64,000 nt of DNA from Pedobacter fastidiosus (lineage in GTDB: Bacteria > Bacteroidota > Bacteroidia > Sphingobacteriales > Sphingobacteriaceae), in assembly GCF_014306625.1 (NCBI RefSeq), contig NZ_JACRYL010000009.1, positions 72,039-136,038 on the forward strand, given 5' to 3'. The translations under genes were made by a program, and so were the position numbers. Position 1 is the stretch's first letter. Each line of letters begins with the position of its first letter. Below the pieces are notes generated by a model. It had not been told where the DNA came from and made no database searches. It saw nothing but the letters and a program-made list of their open reading frames with translations. Shown one piece after another: positions 18,068 to 26,096 of the stretch.

Positions 18068-18856
18068 ATGAATATGAATATTTTAGATAAAATCGTATTA
18101 CGAAAAAAAGAAGAAGTTGCCGATGCAAAGCGACTGGTTTCTATACAGGATTTAGAAAAGGCTGAATATTTTAAACGTACGCCTTACTCTTTCAAGGAAT
18201 TTTTACTGGCTGAAGATCGGACTGGAATTATTGCGGAGTTCAAGCGCCGTTCGCCTTCTAAGGGCTTAATTAATGGCGTTGCTGGTGTTGCTGAAGTAAC
18301 ACAAGCTTACAACAATGCTGGCGCTTCGGCGCTTTCGGTTTTAACTGATGTGGATTTCTTTGGTGGTAAAATGGCTGATATTCTTTCGGCACGAGCGGTA
18401 AATAATATTCCGATTTTGAGAAAAGATTTCATGATTGATGAATATCAGATTTTGGAAGCAAAAGCTTGGGGCGCTGATATTATTTTATTAATCGCTTCCA
18501 TTTTGACTCCAAAACAAATTCATGATTTCGGAAAATTTGCCCATGATTTAGGTTTAAATGTACTGTTAGAAGTTCATAATTTGGAAGAGCTTGAAAGAAG
18601 CATTTCCCCGAATTTGGATGCTATTGGTGTAAATAATAGAAACCTTGGAGATTTTACGGTTAACATTCAAACTTCTTTTGATTTGGTAAATAAGATTCCG
18701 AATGAGTTTTTGAAGATCTCTGAAAGTGCGATTAGTGATCCGGCTATTATTAAAGATTTGAAAACCGCGGGGTTTAATGGATTTTTAATTGGAGAAAATT
18801 TTATGAAAACAGAGAATCCGGGTGAAGCGATAAAGGAATTTGTAGCAGAGATGTAG
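18068..18856 (+). CDS. trpC: indole-3-glycerol phosphate synthase
   Basis: TrpC closes the indole ring of 1-(2-carboxyphenylamino)-1-deoxyribulose 5-phosphate to give indole-3-glycerol phosphate. The 262-residue TIM barrel carries the expected motifs: IIAEFKRRSPSKGLI with the catalytic Lys, ALSVLTDVDFFGG, PILRKDFMIDEYQI with the second Lys, ILLIASILT, LEVHNLEEL, IGVNNRNLGDF and FLKISESAISD, plus phosphate-binding FNGFLIGENFM. The start is ATG 18068 or, two codons later, 18074. No other trp gene follows; trpD, trpF, trpB and trpA are not in this window. Confidence 0.96.
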   Translation: MNMNILDKIVLRKKEEVADAKRLVSIQDLEKAEYFKRTPYSFKEFLLAEDRTGIIAEFKRRSPSKGLINGVAGVAEVTQAYNNAGASALSVLTDVDFFGGKMADILSARAVNNIPILRKDFMIDEYQILEAKAWGADIILLIASILTPKQIHDFGKFAHDLGLNVLLEVHNLEELERSISPNLDAIGVNNRNLGDFTVNIQTSFDLVNKIPNEFLKISESAISDPAIIKDLKTAGFNGFLIGENFMKTENPGEAIKEFVAEM

Positions 18857-19380
18857 TCATAAATTTTTGCCACGGAAACACTGAATGCACGGATAATTTA
18901 GGCTTTAGTACTTGAGAGGCACGAAGCAATGTTAAAGCGCTTGTTCTATCGGTTGGTATTTCAACGACCGAAGCAATTTATGGAACATCGCTGTTCGAGA
19001 TGTTAAGCATAGCGCATCTCGAACTTAGTATAAGAGTGGATTTGTAATCCATATTCCTATCGGTTGGTGTCTCACCGACCAAATACTGGTTTTATTGGCT
19101 GGCTAAGTAACAGGCTTCGAATAACAGCAGTTTCCAAAGTTCAATAAGCCCGATTGACGTGGAAAGTTTTTGTTGCGCCTTTCGACAGGTTTAGGATGGC
19201 ATCGCACAAAAACTTGCAACAAAAAGCGGGGCTGTATTGGCCAAAAGCTACTGGCTTTCACTTTCAAATTTATAAAAAACATTTATTGCATCGAATTGGT
19301 TTGTAAATGGAATTACGAACAGCAAATTCGTATCTTTCCTTAAGAAAATTAATTGTTATTTAAAGGTTAAGGAGAGAACG

Positions 19381-19439
19381 ATAAAATTGCTTATTTGCTA
19401 CTATAATTGTAGCAATTTTATCTAAGTTTGCTACAATTA
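19381..19439 (+). promoter_or_regulatory. nested inverted repeats over the hflX promoter
   Basis: ATAAAATTGCT (19381-19391) is exactly complementary to AGCAATTTTAT (19411-19421). The overlapping TAATTGTAGC (19404-19413) is exactly complementary to GCTACAATTA (19430-19439). The second pair brackets the -7 motif TAAGTTTG (19423-19430) and ends one base before the hflX ATG. This looks like an operator, because most of it would lie upstream of the RNA start. Confidence 0.5.
19423..19430 (+). promoter_or_regulatory. probable hflX -7 promoter element (TAAGTTTG)
   Basis: TAAGTTTG matches TAnnTTTG and ends 10 bases before the hflX ATG, implying a very short 5' leader. A TTTG at 19394-19397 could be the -33 element, but its 25-base spacing is longer than usual. 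Confidence 0.5.
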
Positions 19440-19440
19440 C

Positions 19441-20637
19441 ATGGGAAAACAAAAATTATATGATACTGCTGTTCAGCAGGAGCGAGCCATTTTGGTGGGT
19501 GTAATTACCCCTGGCGAAAAGGAAGAGCAAACAAAAGAATATTTAGATGAGTTGGCCTTTTTGGTTGAAACAGCTGGCGGTGTGGTGGAAAGAAACTTCA
19601 CACAGAAGATGTTGAAGCCTGAGCGTGCAACTTTTGTAGGTACAGGAAAGCTGGAAGAAATTAAGGGTTTTGTAAAATCCGAAGAGATTGATGTGGTTAT
19701 TTTTGACGATGAATTATCACCATCTCAACTGAGAAACATTGAGCGTGAAATCGGTGTGAAAATCTTGGATAGAAGTAATTTAATTCTCGATATTTTTGCA
19801 AATAGAGCCCAAACTGCACAGGCAAAAACGCAGGTAGAATTGGCGCAATTACAATATTTATTACCACGATTAACAGGTATGTGGACGCACTTGGAACGCC
19901 AAAAAGGTGGTATTGGGATGCGTGGGCCAGGTGAAACGCAGATTGAAAGTGATAGACGGATTATTTTAACCAAAATTTCGTTATTAAAAGAGCGTTTGCG
20001 CTTAATTGATAAACAGAATGAAACACAAAGAAAAAATCGTGGTCAGCTAATTCGCGTTGCCTTGGTTGGTTACACAAACGTTGGTAAATCGACGATTATG
20101 AACATGCTTTCGAAATCGGAAGTGTTTGCTGAAAATAAGTTGTTTGCAACTTTAGATACTACGGTTAGAAAGGTGGTGATTGAGAATTTGCCGTTTTTAT
20201 TGTCGGATACGGTTGGATTTATTCGCAAGTTACCTCACCATTTGGTAGAGTGTTTCAAATCTACTTTAGATGAAGTTAGAGAAGCAGATGTTTTAATTCA
20301 CGTGGTTGATGTTTCGCATCCAAACTTTGAGGATCAGATTCATATTGTTAACGAAACATTGAAAGATATTGGTGCAATTGATAAGGATATGATTTTGGTT
20401 TTTAATAAAATTGATGCTTATGTCGCACCTGAGGAAGATGATTTAGTCGCCTTTGAGAAAGGGAAAATGAGTTTGGCTGATTTTAAGAAAAGCTGGATGA
20501 GTCATGGAAAAACGCCTGTTTTGTTTATCTCTGCAACAGAAAAGGAAAATATAGAAGAGTTTAAAACATTGTTATACAATAAGGTTAAGGAGATCCATAC
20601 GGCGAGATATCCCTATGATAATAATTTGTTATATTAG
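19441..20637 (+). CDS. hflX: ribosome-associated GTPase HflX
   Basis: HflX binds the 50S subunit, splits stalled or stress-inactivated ribosomes and hydrolyses GTP. The 398-residue protein has the HflX N-terminal domain (ERAILVGVITPGEKEEQ, FVGTGKLEEIKGFV) and the linker GIGMRGPGETQIESDRRII. The G domain has G1 GYTNVGKST (about residue 210), G3 DTVGFIRKLPHHLV and G4 NKID. All motifs are intact. A strong imperfect inverted repeat separates it from rbfA 108 bases downstream, so two ribosome-related genes are adjacent. Confidence 0.96.
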   Translation: MGKQKLYDTAVQQERAILVGVITPGEKEEQTKEYLDELAFLVETAGGVVERNFTQKMLKPERATFVGTGKLEEIKGFVKSEEIDVVIFDDELSPSQLRNIEREIGVKILDRSNLILDIFANRAQTAQAKTQVELAQLQYLLPRLTGMWTHLERQKGGIGMRGPGETQIESDRRIILTKISLLKERLRLIDKQNETQRKNRGQLIRVALVGYTNVGKSTIMNMLSKSEVFAENKLFATLDTTVRKVVIENLPFLLSDTVGFIRKLPHHLVECFKSTLDEVREADVLIHVVDVSHPNFEDQIHIVNETLKDIGAIDKDMILVFNKIDAYVAPEEDDLVAFEKGKMSLADFKKSWMSHGKTPVLFISATEKENIEEFKTLLYNKVKEIHTARYPYDNNLLY

Positions 20638-20648
20638 TTAAGTTAAAC

Positions 20649-20731
20649 CGTCATTGCGAGGCACGAAGCAATCTTACAACGCCAAAATTTAAGCGATTGC
20701 TTTTAAGATTACTTCGTGCCTCGCAATGACG
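20649..20731. repeat. REP-like inverted pair (family A) between hflX and rbfA
   Basis: Arms 20649-20676 and 20704-20731 are complementary over 28 bases with one mismatch, separated by 27 bases. It is the same repeat as at 17997-18060. The right arm contains a GTG (20716) in frame with rbfA, which can mislead start calling. Confidence 0.88.
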
Positions 20732-20745
20732 AAGAGGAAAATATT

Positions 20746-21132
20746 ATGGAAAGTAAACGTCAGCAAAAATTTGCAGGAGTAATACAGGAAGAATTGGCAC
20801 AAATTTTTCAACGTGAGGGTGGTGCATTTTTGCCAAATACACTGGTAACGATTACGCGTGTTCGGGTATCGCCAGATTTATCTGTGGCAAAAGTTTATTT
20901 AAGCTTTTTTAATACCACCAATACCACACTTTCGATTAATACAGTTAATGCGCATACTGGAGAAATCAGATATAAACTAGGGGCTAGAATTCGCCATCAG
21001 GCAAGAGTTGTGCCTGAGTTAACTTTCTTTGTTGATGATACCAATGAGTATGTAGAGAAAATGGATCATCTTTTTGAAAAGATTGCTAAAGAGCCAAGAC
21101 AAAAAGAAGAGGACGGCGAAGATCTTTCTTAA
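20746..21132 (+). CDS. rbfA: 30S ribosome-binding factor A
   Basis: RbfA helps the late maturation of the 30S subunit, acting at the 5' end of 16S rRNA. From ATG 20746 (MESKRQQKFAGVIQEELAQIF) it is 128 residues, the usual size. The KH-like fold shows TLVTITRVRVSPDLSVAKVYLSFF and the later segment IRYKLGARIRHQARVVPELTFFVDD, characteristic of RbfA. A GTG ten codons upstream lies inside the dispersed repeat and should not be used. An acidic tail (EEDGEDLS) ends the protein. The next gene begins at the base after its stop. Confidence 0.94.
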   Translation: MESKRQQKFAGVIQEELAQIFQREGGAFLPNTLVTITRVRVSPDLSVAKVYLSFFNTTNTTLSINTVNAHTGEIRYKLGARIRHQARVVPELTFFVDDTNEYVEKMDHLFEKIAKEPRQKEEDGEDLS

Positions 21133-21819
21133 ATGAAAACTTTCGATCAAATTATAAAATCAAACGCATCGGCAATTCTTAAAGTCGTTGATTTTGATGT
21201 GGTTTCTGATCAACTTTTACCATTAGATTTTACAGCTACGAATACTGAGCTTACGGATCAGATCTTGGATAATACGGATTTGTTCTCTACTTGGGTGAGT
21301 CAGAAACTCACGGATCATAATGCTCGTTATGGCATTGGAGGTTATGGTGAGCATAGAACCATTTACTCCAGAAGTGCGCACTTTGATACTGGTGAAGAAC
21401 CTCGTCGCTTACATTTAGGGGTAGATATTTGGGGTCCGGCTGGAACGCCTGTTTATACTTTTTATGATGCTACAGTTCAGAGTTTTGCCAATAACAATAA
21501 CTTTGGAGATTATGGTGCAACGATAATTTTGGCTTACGAAATCGATGGCTTCAAATTCAATGTATTGTACGGTCATTTGAGTTTGGCATCTTTAAATAAT
21601 TTAGAAGAAGGTCAATTTATCCCTGCTGGAAATAAGATTGCCGAACTTGGAGCTAAAGAAGAAAATGGATACTGGCCACCACATTTACATTTCCAGCTAA
21701 TTAAAGATCTTCAAGGTTTAAAAGGCGATTATCCTGGTGTTTGTAAATTTAGCGAACGCGAAAAATATTTAGCCAATTGCCCAGATCCGAATTTGATTTT
21801 GAATTATTCATTTGGTTAA
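21133..21819 (+). CDS. M23 family peptidase (LytM-type) without signal peptide
   Basis: This 228-residue protein has the M23 zinc endopeptidase core: LHLGVDIWGPAGTPVYTFYD (His and Asp ligands), VLYGHLS, and the HxH in PPHLHFQLIKD. Metal ligands and catalytic His are therefore present. M23 enzymes usually cut peptidoglycan cross-bridges, but I see no signal peptide, so a cytoplasmic or unusually exported location must be considered. A related fold in this phylum occurs in sugar-phosphate or peptide metabolism, so the substrate is open. The start codon follows the rbfA stop without a gap, so it is translationally coupled. Confidence 0.85.
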   Translation: MKTFDQIIKSNASAILKVVDFDVVSDQLLPLDFTATNTELTDQILDNTDLFSTWVSQKLTDHNARYGIGGYGEHRTIYSRSAHFDTGEEPRRLHLGVDIWGPAGTPVYTFYDATVQSFANNNNFGDYGATIILAYEIDGFKFNVLYGHLSLASLNNLEEGQFIPAGNKIAELGAKEENGYWPPHLHFQLIKDLQGLKGDYPGVCKFSEREKYLANCPDPNLILNYSFG

Positions 21820-21968
21820 TTTAGATTTTAACCACAAAGACACAAGGATCACAAAGTTTAAATATGTTATTAATTCTCTTCTCTTTAATTCCTAAAAACT
21901 CTTCTCTTCGTTGCGAGAAACTTTATTTTCTTTGCATTAAAGCTTTTTAGAAACCGTAAATTAGCTTA

Positions 21969-22622
21969 ATGAAGAAGTTACTGTTTTTATGTTTAATGTT
22001 TTGCTGTACAGTTGCTGTAGCTCAGTTGCAGTTTAAAACGGGTAAGGCAGGCTTCGTGAATTTTTTACGAGACAATACCGTTTATCCTCCTTTTTCAAAG
22101 CAAAATTGTATTCAGGGAACGGTAAATATCAGCTTCAAATTGGATCAGGATGGGAAAGTGTATTCATCAAAAGTTACCAAAGGAATTTTAACCGAACTGG
22201 ATGAAGAAGCTTTGCGCTTAGTTCGCTTAAGTAGTGGCAAATGGCAAGTTCCAATGGGTTACGATACCACAACTTCGGTAATTGTGCCTGTTAATTTTAA
22301 GTTATCGGGTTATAACTGCGAGGGAAAAAGCGATGCTGATATTCGTGAAGCCATCCAAGCTTACGAAACCGATGAGAACTTAACCAAAACGGTAATCAAC
22401 TTTTATAAAAATATAACACTTGCAAAACCCGGACAGGAAGCGCAAATTATCGCCATTAAAAACCAGCTTGGGATAGATGATGATTATTTGGATGACCGCA
22501 TTAAAGACGGTTTAAAAAAAATTAAACAAGGCGATAAACAGGGTGCTTGCGAAGATTTTTCCTTTGTTAAAAATGTAGGAAGTGCGAAAGCCGATAAATA
22601 CATTGCTCAATATTGTAAATAA
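21969..22622 (+). CDS. periplasmic protein with TonB C-terminal-like domain
   Basis: This 217-residue protein has a signal peptide (MKKLLFLCLMFCCTVAVAQ). Residues about 30-115 resemble the TonB C-terminal domain: VYPPFSKQNCIQGTVNISFKL, a variable loop, then LTELDEEALRLVRLSSGKW and VPVNFKLSG. The remaining ~100 residues are helical and contain GACEDFSFVKN with Cys, reminiscent of short repeats in Bacteroidota TonB-like proteins. There is no membrane anchor after cleavage, so it is not a classical TonB energy transducer; a soluble binding role is more likely. The next gene begins directly after its stop. Confidence 0.8.
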   Translation: MKKLLFLCLMFCCTVAVAQLQFKTGKAGFVNFLRDNTVYPPFSKQNCIQGTVNISFKLDQDGKVYSSKVTKGILTELDEEALRLVRLSSGKWQVPMGYDTTTSVIVPVNFKLSGYNCEGKSDADIREAIQAYETDENLTKTVINFYKNITLAKPGQEAQIIAIKNQLGIDDDYLDDRIKDGLKKIKQGDKQGACEDFSFVKNVGSAKADKYIAQYCK

Positions 22623-23015
22623 ATGCGATACACAATTAAAATTTTTGCGCTCTTAGATGTTATAAGTATCGTATTGCTTGCCCAGCCCTTTTGGGGAATT
22701 ATTACGCATTTAAATGAAATCCCTCAAGAACTTTTATCACAGGCTAGAGTGGTTTTAACTTTGCCATTATTCCTTTCCCTTTTTGTTTCTGCAGTTGGAT
22801 TGTTCCTCTTTAGAAAGTTTGGCTTTATTGCCTATTACATTCAATTCCCATTTCGATTAGTAGTTTGGGTATTTTCGATCGGTTTTATAACCCTTCTTCC
22901 CGAATTGTTAAACCTTAAAGAAATATGGTTCGAGATATTTTTTAAACTGTGTTTCGTTGCCGAGTTCTTCAGATTGTACTATACCATCAAAATTCATCGG
23001 AAAGAATTGAGCTAA
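22623..23015 (+). CDS. uncharacterised three- to four-helix membrane protein
   Basis: This 130-residue hydrophobic protein starts at the base after the upstream stop, so the two genes are coupled. Hydrophobic helices lie near 5-25, 42-62, 66-98 and 105-122. I recognise no domain. Its last four bases overlap the end of the convergent lipid kinase gene. Function unknown; coupling to a TonB-like periplasmic protein suggests an envelope role. Confidence 0.75.
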   Translation: MRYTIKIFALLDVISIVLLAQPFWGIITHLNEIPQELLSQARVVLTLPLFLSLFVSAVGLFLFRKFGFIAYYIQFPFRLVVWVFSIGFITLLPELLNLKEIWFEIFFKLCFVAEFFRLYYTIKIHRKELS

Positions 23016-23866
23016 ACAATAACTGCAATCGCATCTTTAATAATTTTCGCTTCTACAGTATTTACCTTTCCGATATATTCGCCATCTACCTGAAAGTGAG
23101 CCTTATATTTTGATATAATTTTAACTTCTGATGTTTGAAAAATCTCAATCTTTTTGGGGTTAAAAGGTAATTTGGTAAGCCAAATTTTTATGATTTCCAG
23201 ATAGGAATAATCCTTCACTAAAACCACTTCAAAAAGATCATCATCTAACTTTCCATCTGGATTTATTTTTAAGCCAGAGCCATACATGGTTGCATTGGCA
23301 ATAGCAACCATTGCAGCCGCAGAATTAACGGTTTCACCTTTTAATTTCAATTCTACCTCCATTCTTTTATGATTCCATAAGGCATGCCAAGTTGCTTTTG
23401 CATAACCCCACATTCCTCGCTCTGGCAAGGTATCGAACTTTTTAACCAAGTAAGCATTAAAGCCTAAATCTGATAAGTGGATGCAGATTTCATCATTCAA
23501 CTTTGTTACATGAATCTTTTTTGGCGTACCACTTTCGGCTAAATCCAATGCAAGTTCTATATCGGTTGGAATGCCCAGTTCTTTTGCCATTCCATTGGCA
23601 GAACCAGCTGGAATTATTCCGATTGGTATATCCGTTTTTAATAAACATTCGGCTACCAATTTTAAGGTTCCATCTCCACCAACAGCAACAACTCGATCGG
23701 CATTAGAATCTTTAATTCGTTTCTTAATCTTCTCCAAAGAGCAATCTTCCGGCAGTTCAAATAAATCAATTTCAGTTTCTTTTTTGCTGAAATGAGTAGA
23801 AATTACTTCCTTTAAATTAATGTCGTGACTGCCCGAAGCCGGGTTGATAATGAATAGTAATTTCAT
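23012..23866 (-). CDS. YegS/BmrU-type lipid (diacylglycerol) kinase
   Basis: Members phosphorylate diacylglycerol or related lipids using ATP. I place the start at ATG 23866 (MKLLFIINPASGSHDINLKE), because the family begins with this NPxSG motif; an upstream in-frame start would add ten residues. Next come VVAVGGDGTLKLVAECLL (GGDGT nucleotide motif, about residue 60), IGIIPAGSANGMAKELGIP, and the C-terminal HFQVDGEYIG segment of the second domain. The 284-residue length is normal. It is transcribed divergently from an App1-type phosphatase gene, with 61 bases between the two starts. Confidence 0.9.
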   Translation of the reverse strand: MKLLFIINPASGSHDINLKEVISTHFSKKETEIDLFELPEDCSLEKIKKRIKDSNADRVVAVGGDGTLKLVAECLLKTDIPIGIIPAGSANGMAKELGIPTDIELALDLAESGTPKKIHVTKLNDEICIHLSDLGFNAYLVKKFDTLPERGMWGYAKATWHALWNHKRMEVELKLKGETVNSAAAMVAIANATMYGSGLKINPDGKLDDDLFEVVLVKDYSYLEIIKIWLTKLPFNPKKIEIFQTSEVKIISKYKAHFQVDGEYIGKVNTVEAKIIKDAIAVIV

Positions 23867-23927
23867 GCGGTTAACCTTAATGATTTTACAACACAAACAA
23901 CTTTAAATAAACTCTGTTTTAACTATA

Positions 23928-24902
23928 ATGAATAAATCTGTAAGTGTAAAAGTTTATCACGGTTATGGCCATACCCATAATTTGGTGGTTTATGGTCATG
24001 TTTTTAAACGGAAGGCCAAAGCGAACCAGGTTTACAGCAATAATTTATTTGTTAATATAATTCATCTTTTAAAGCTTTTTATTCTTAAACCCTATCCTTT
24101 TGTTAAGGTCAAATTGCAGTTTTTAGGACAAACAATTTACAATAAAACCGAAGGCGATGGGTTTTTTAAGTTCGAATGGGAAGCAGAAACAGAAGTACCT
24201 GCAGGCTGGCACGATGTCACGATTGAAGCCCTAACAGAAGATGATCAAGTTTTAAATGTTGGAACGGGAAAAATTTATGTACCGCATATTACGCAATATG
24301 CTTTTATTTCTGATGTAGACGATACCGTTGTGATTTCACACTCAGCAACAATTGGTCGGCGTTTGCGAGAGCTGTTTATTAAAAATCCACACACCCGTAA
24401 AACCTTTCCAAATGCACCGAGCCACTATCAGCAATTGGCGCTTTCCCATACTTCCGAAAATCAGCCAAATCCATTTTTTTATGTAAGCAGTAGCGAGTGG
24501 AATTTATACGATTATTTAATCGAAACCTTCAAATTTAATAAGTTACCAGATGGTGCTTTTCTTTTGAATACTTTGAAGCGATGGAAAGATTTAGTTAAAA
24601 CAGGTAAAACTGGTCATGAGGGAAAATTACTTCGAGTTATGCGAATTTTAGATGTTTTTCCGAATCAAAAGTTTGTTTTCTTTGGCGATAATTCTCAACA
24701 AGACCCATCCATTTATGCTGTAATTGTAGAAAAATATCCGCAAAATATCGAGGCGGTTTATATTAGAAATATCCGCCCAGAGAAAGAAGCTGAAACGAGG
24801 CTGTTATTGCAAAAAATAGAATCTCAAAAGGTTCATGCTTGCCTTTTTAACAATAGCGAAGAAGCTATTGTACATTCAAAAACTATAGGATTAATCCAGT
24901 AA
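23928..24902 (+). CDS. App1-type phosphatidate phosphatase domain protein (DUF2183)
   Basis: This 324-residue protein has a beta-rich N-terminal domain (about 1-115: VYHGYGHTHNLVVYGHVFKR, FKFEWEAETEVPAGWHDVTIEA). A HAD-superfamily catalytic domain follows, with the DxDxT motif in FISDVDDTVVISHSATIGRR (about residue 130), FYVSSSEWNLYDYL and FVFFGDNSQQDP. This arrangement is that of the conserved catalytic domain of yeast App1, which removes phosphate from phosphatidic acid. The motifs are intact. Its divergent neighbour is a lipid kinase that may run the opposite reaction. No signal peptide is visible. Confidence 0.88.
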   Translation: MNKSVSVKVYHGYGHTHNLVVYGHVFKRKAKANQVYSNNLFVNIIHLLKLFILKPYPFVKVKLQFLGQTIYNKTEGDGFFKFEWEAETEVPAGWHDVTIEALTEDDQVLNVGTGKIYVPHITQYAFISDVDDTVVISHSATIGRRLRELFIKNPHTRKTFPNAPSHYQQLALSHTSENQPNPFFYVSSSEWNLYDYLIETFKFNKLPDGAFLLNTLKRWKDLVKTGKTGHEGKLLRVMRILDVFPNQKFVFFGDNSQQDPSIYAVIVEKYPQNIEAVYIRNIRPEKEAETRLLLQKIESQKVHACLFNNSEEAIVHSKTIGLIQ

Positions 24903-25200
24903 TTTGGAGAGCAGTTTCAGTGCTAATCGGTTTCGGTAGTCCCGCTTTTCTTTTCGCTCCGATGAAAAATCGGGTGCTTCAATACAATCGGGTCTATTTA
25001 ACTCAGGTTAAATGTTCTTCTGAAAGATTGCTGTTTGATATGTATAGTTACTTCTTAGTGGATTACAAATCCACAACTTAATAGGACGAGATTGCAAATC
25101 TCGACCAGCGAAGGAAAAACTGGTTTTATGGTGGATTACAAATCCACAATTCCATAGGACGAGATTGCAAATCTCGACCAACGAAGCGTAAATAAGATAC
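24903..25200. other. gene-free interval with repeats
   Basis: This interval of 298 bases holds no credible gene. The left part (about 24925-24995) resembles family D in opposite orientation and includes the hairpin CCGAT-gaaaa-ATCGG (24959-24973). The right part is the tandem palindrome block at 25058-25186. A minus-strand ORF across the block is only the translation of repeat sequence. Confidence 0.7.
25058..25186. repeat. tandem composite palindromes (family C), two units
   Basis: Each unit contains GTGGATTACAAATCCAC followed by CGAGATTGCAAATCTCG, then ACCAGCGAAG or ACCAACGAAG. Units start at 25058 and 25131, a 73-base period. Each half is a near-perfect palindrome, so each unit can form two adjacent hairpins. 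A degraded unit lies near 18991-19050. Confidence 0.85.
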
Positions 25201-25569
25201 TTAAGAAATCGATTTTCCAAATGGCGTAAAAGCCAAGTTCATTAATTTAAAATGTTGGCGACCGAAAGGAATTCCAACAATGGTTATGCAAAGCAACAAG
25301 CCAAAGAATAGGTGTGTCAGTGCAATCCAAAAACCACCGCAACAAATCCAAATGATATTCATTATAGTAGAAAGGCAACCCGTATTAGAAGAGGTATCCG
25401 TTATTTTAACACCGAAAGGAGCTAAGCCTACAATAGCAAATTTGAAGCATTGAATGCCAAATGGAATGCCAACAATTGTTAAGCAGAGAATTAATCCACC
25501 GATAATATACTCAAAGAAAATAAAGATCCCGCCAAAAATTATCCAGATGATGTTGCCTATAAAATTCAT
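25201..25569 (-). CDS. yccF: YccF domain inner membrane protein
   Basis: This 122-residue protein has two copies of the YccF (DUF307) unit: N-terminal FIGNIIWIIFGGIFIFFEYIIGG with CLTIVGIPFGIQCFKFA and APFG, and C-terminal IMNIIWICCGGFWIALTHLFFG with CITIVGIPFGRQHFKLM and TPFG. Four hydrophobic helices are expected. The family is widespread in bacteria, but its biochemical function is unknown. It is a single gene; its stop abuts a tandem repeat block. Confidence 0.92.
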   Translation of the reverse strand: MNFIGNIIWIIFGGIFIFFEYIIGGLILCLTIVGIPFGIQCFKFAIVGLAPFGVKITDTSSNTGCLSTIMNIIWICCGGFWIALTHLFFGLLLCITIVGIPFGRQHFKLMNLAFTPFGKSIS

Positions 25570-25691
25570 TTTTTGTGTTTTATTTAAGATTTGTTTTAAC
25601 CAGAATTGTTACGCGGAAAAATGCTAATGGGCTTTTTTAATTTTGAAGTTCTTCCTAAATTACAATAACACACAAATTAAAACCTATTAAA

Positions 25692-26045
25692 ATGAAAAAA
25701 TCAATTTTATTGGCGACGGTCGTCACTTGCCTTGCATTTTCTAATATAAAGGCTCAAACAGTAAGCGGAACAAAACTGAGCGATATCCGTTCAGATTACA
25801 TCGAAATTAGAGCTGTTACTTCCACGTTTAATGATAATATTTGGATTGCACTGCACTTTGGACAAAAGGCTGAATATCTTGATGATGCCTACATTAAAGG
25901 GCCAGACGGTAAAAAGCTAGCATTTAACTCTGCAATTGATTGCGTAAACAAAATGAAGAATTATGGATATGAACTGTTTCAAGCTTACTCCGAACAAAAC
26001 GGAAAAGACTCAGGCAGATCGGTTTATATTTTGAAGAGAAAGTAA
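25692..26045 (+). CDS. small secreted protein of unknown function
   Basis: This 117-residue protein has a signal peptide (MKKSILLATVVTCLAFSNIKA, cleavage before QTVSG). The mature part has one Cys (AIDCVNK) and looks like a small alpha/beta domain: DYIEIRAVTSTFNDNIWIALHFGQ, DDAYIKGPDGKKLAF, MKNYGYELFQAYSEQ and SVYILKRK. I do not recognise a family. A TAATTTTG promoter-like element lies at 25638-25645, about 46 bases before the ATG. It is isolated between yccF (divergent) and a DUF1501 gene (convergent). Confidence 0.75.
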   Translation: MKKSILLATVVTCLAFSNIKAQTVSGTKLSDIRSDYIEIRAVTSTFNDNIWIALHFGQKAEYLDDAYIKGPDGKKLAFNSAIDCVNKMKNYGYELFQAYSEQNGKDSGRSVYILKRK

Positions 26046-26096
26046 TTTTTACACAGGCTGGCAGTACCTTGCTTTATTGAACAAGCCGAAGTTAAA

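Larger units (their letters stand above)
18857..19440. other. gene-free interval packed with decayed repeats
   Basis: No gene was found in these 584 bases. In order they hold: a fragment related to TGCCACGGAAACAC (18867-18893, also at 31589); a partial family A copy (18914-18930); a family B copy (18946-18973); an inverted repeat TTCGAGATG...CATCTCGAA near 18991-19022; a partial family C unit with GTGGATTTGTAATCC near 19036-19050; a second family B copy (19058-19080); an imperfect inverted pair built on AGTTTTTGTTGC and GCAACAAAAA (about 19160-19225); and the hflX promoter region at the right end. Confidence 0.7.

Noticed and set aside
25008..25220. Minus-strand 70-residue ORF
   Set aside because: It is translated from the two tandem palindrome units; the internal similarity in the protein simply reflects the DNA repeat.
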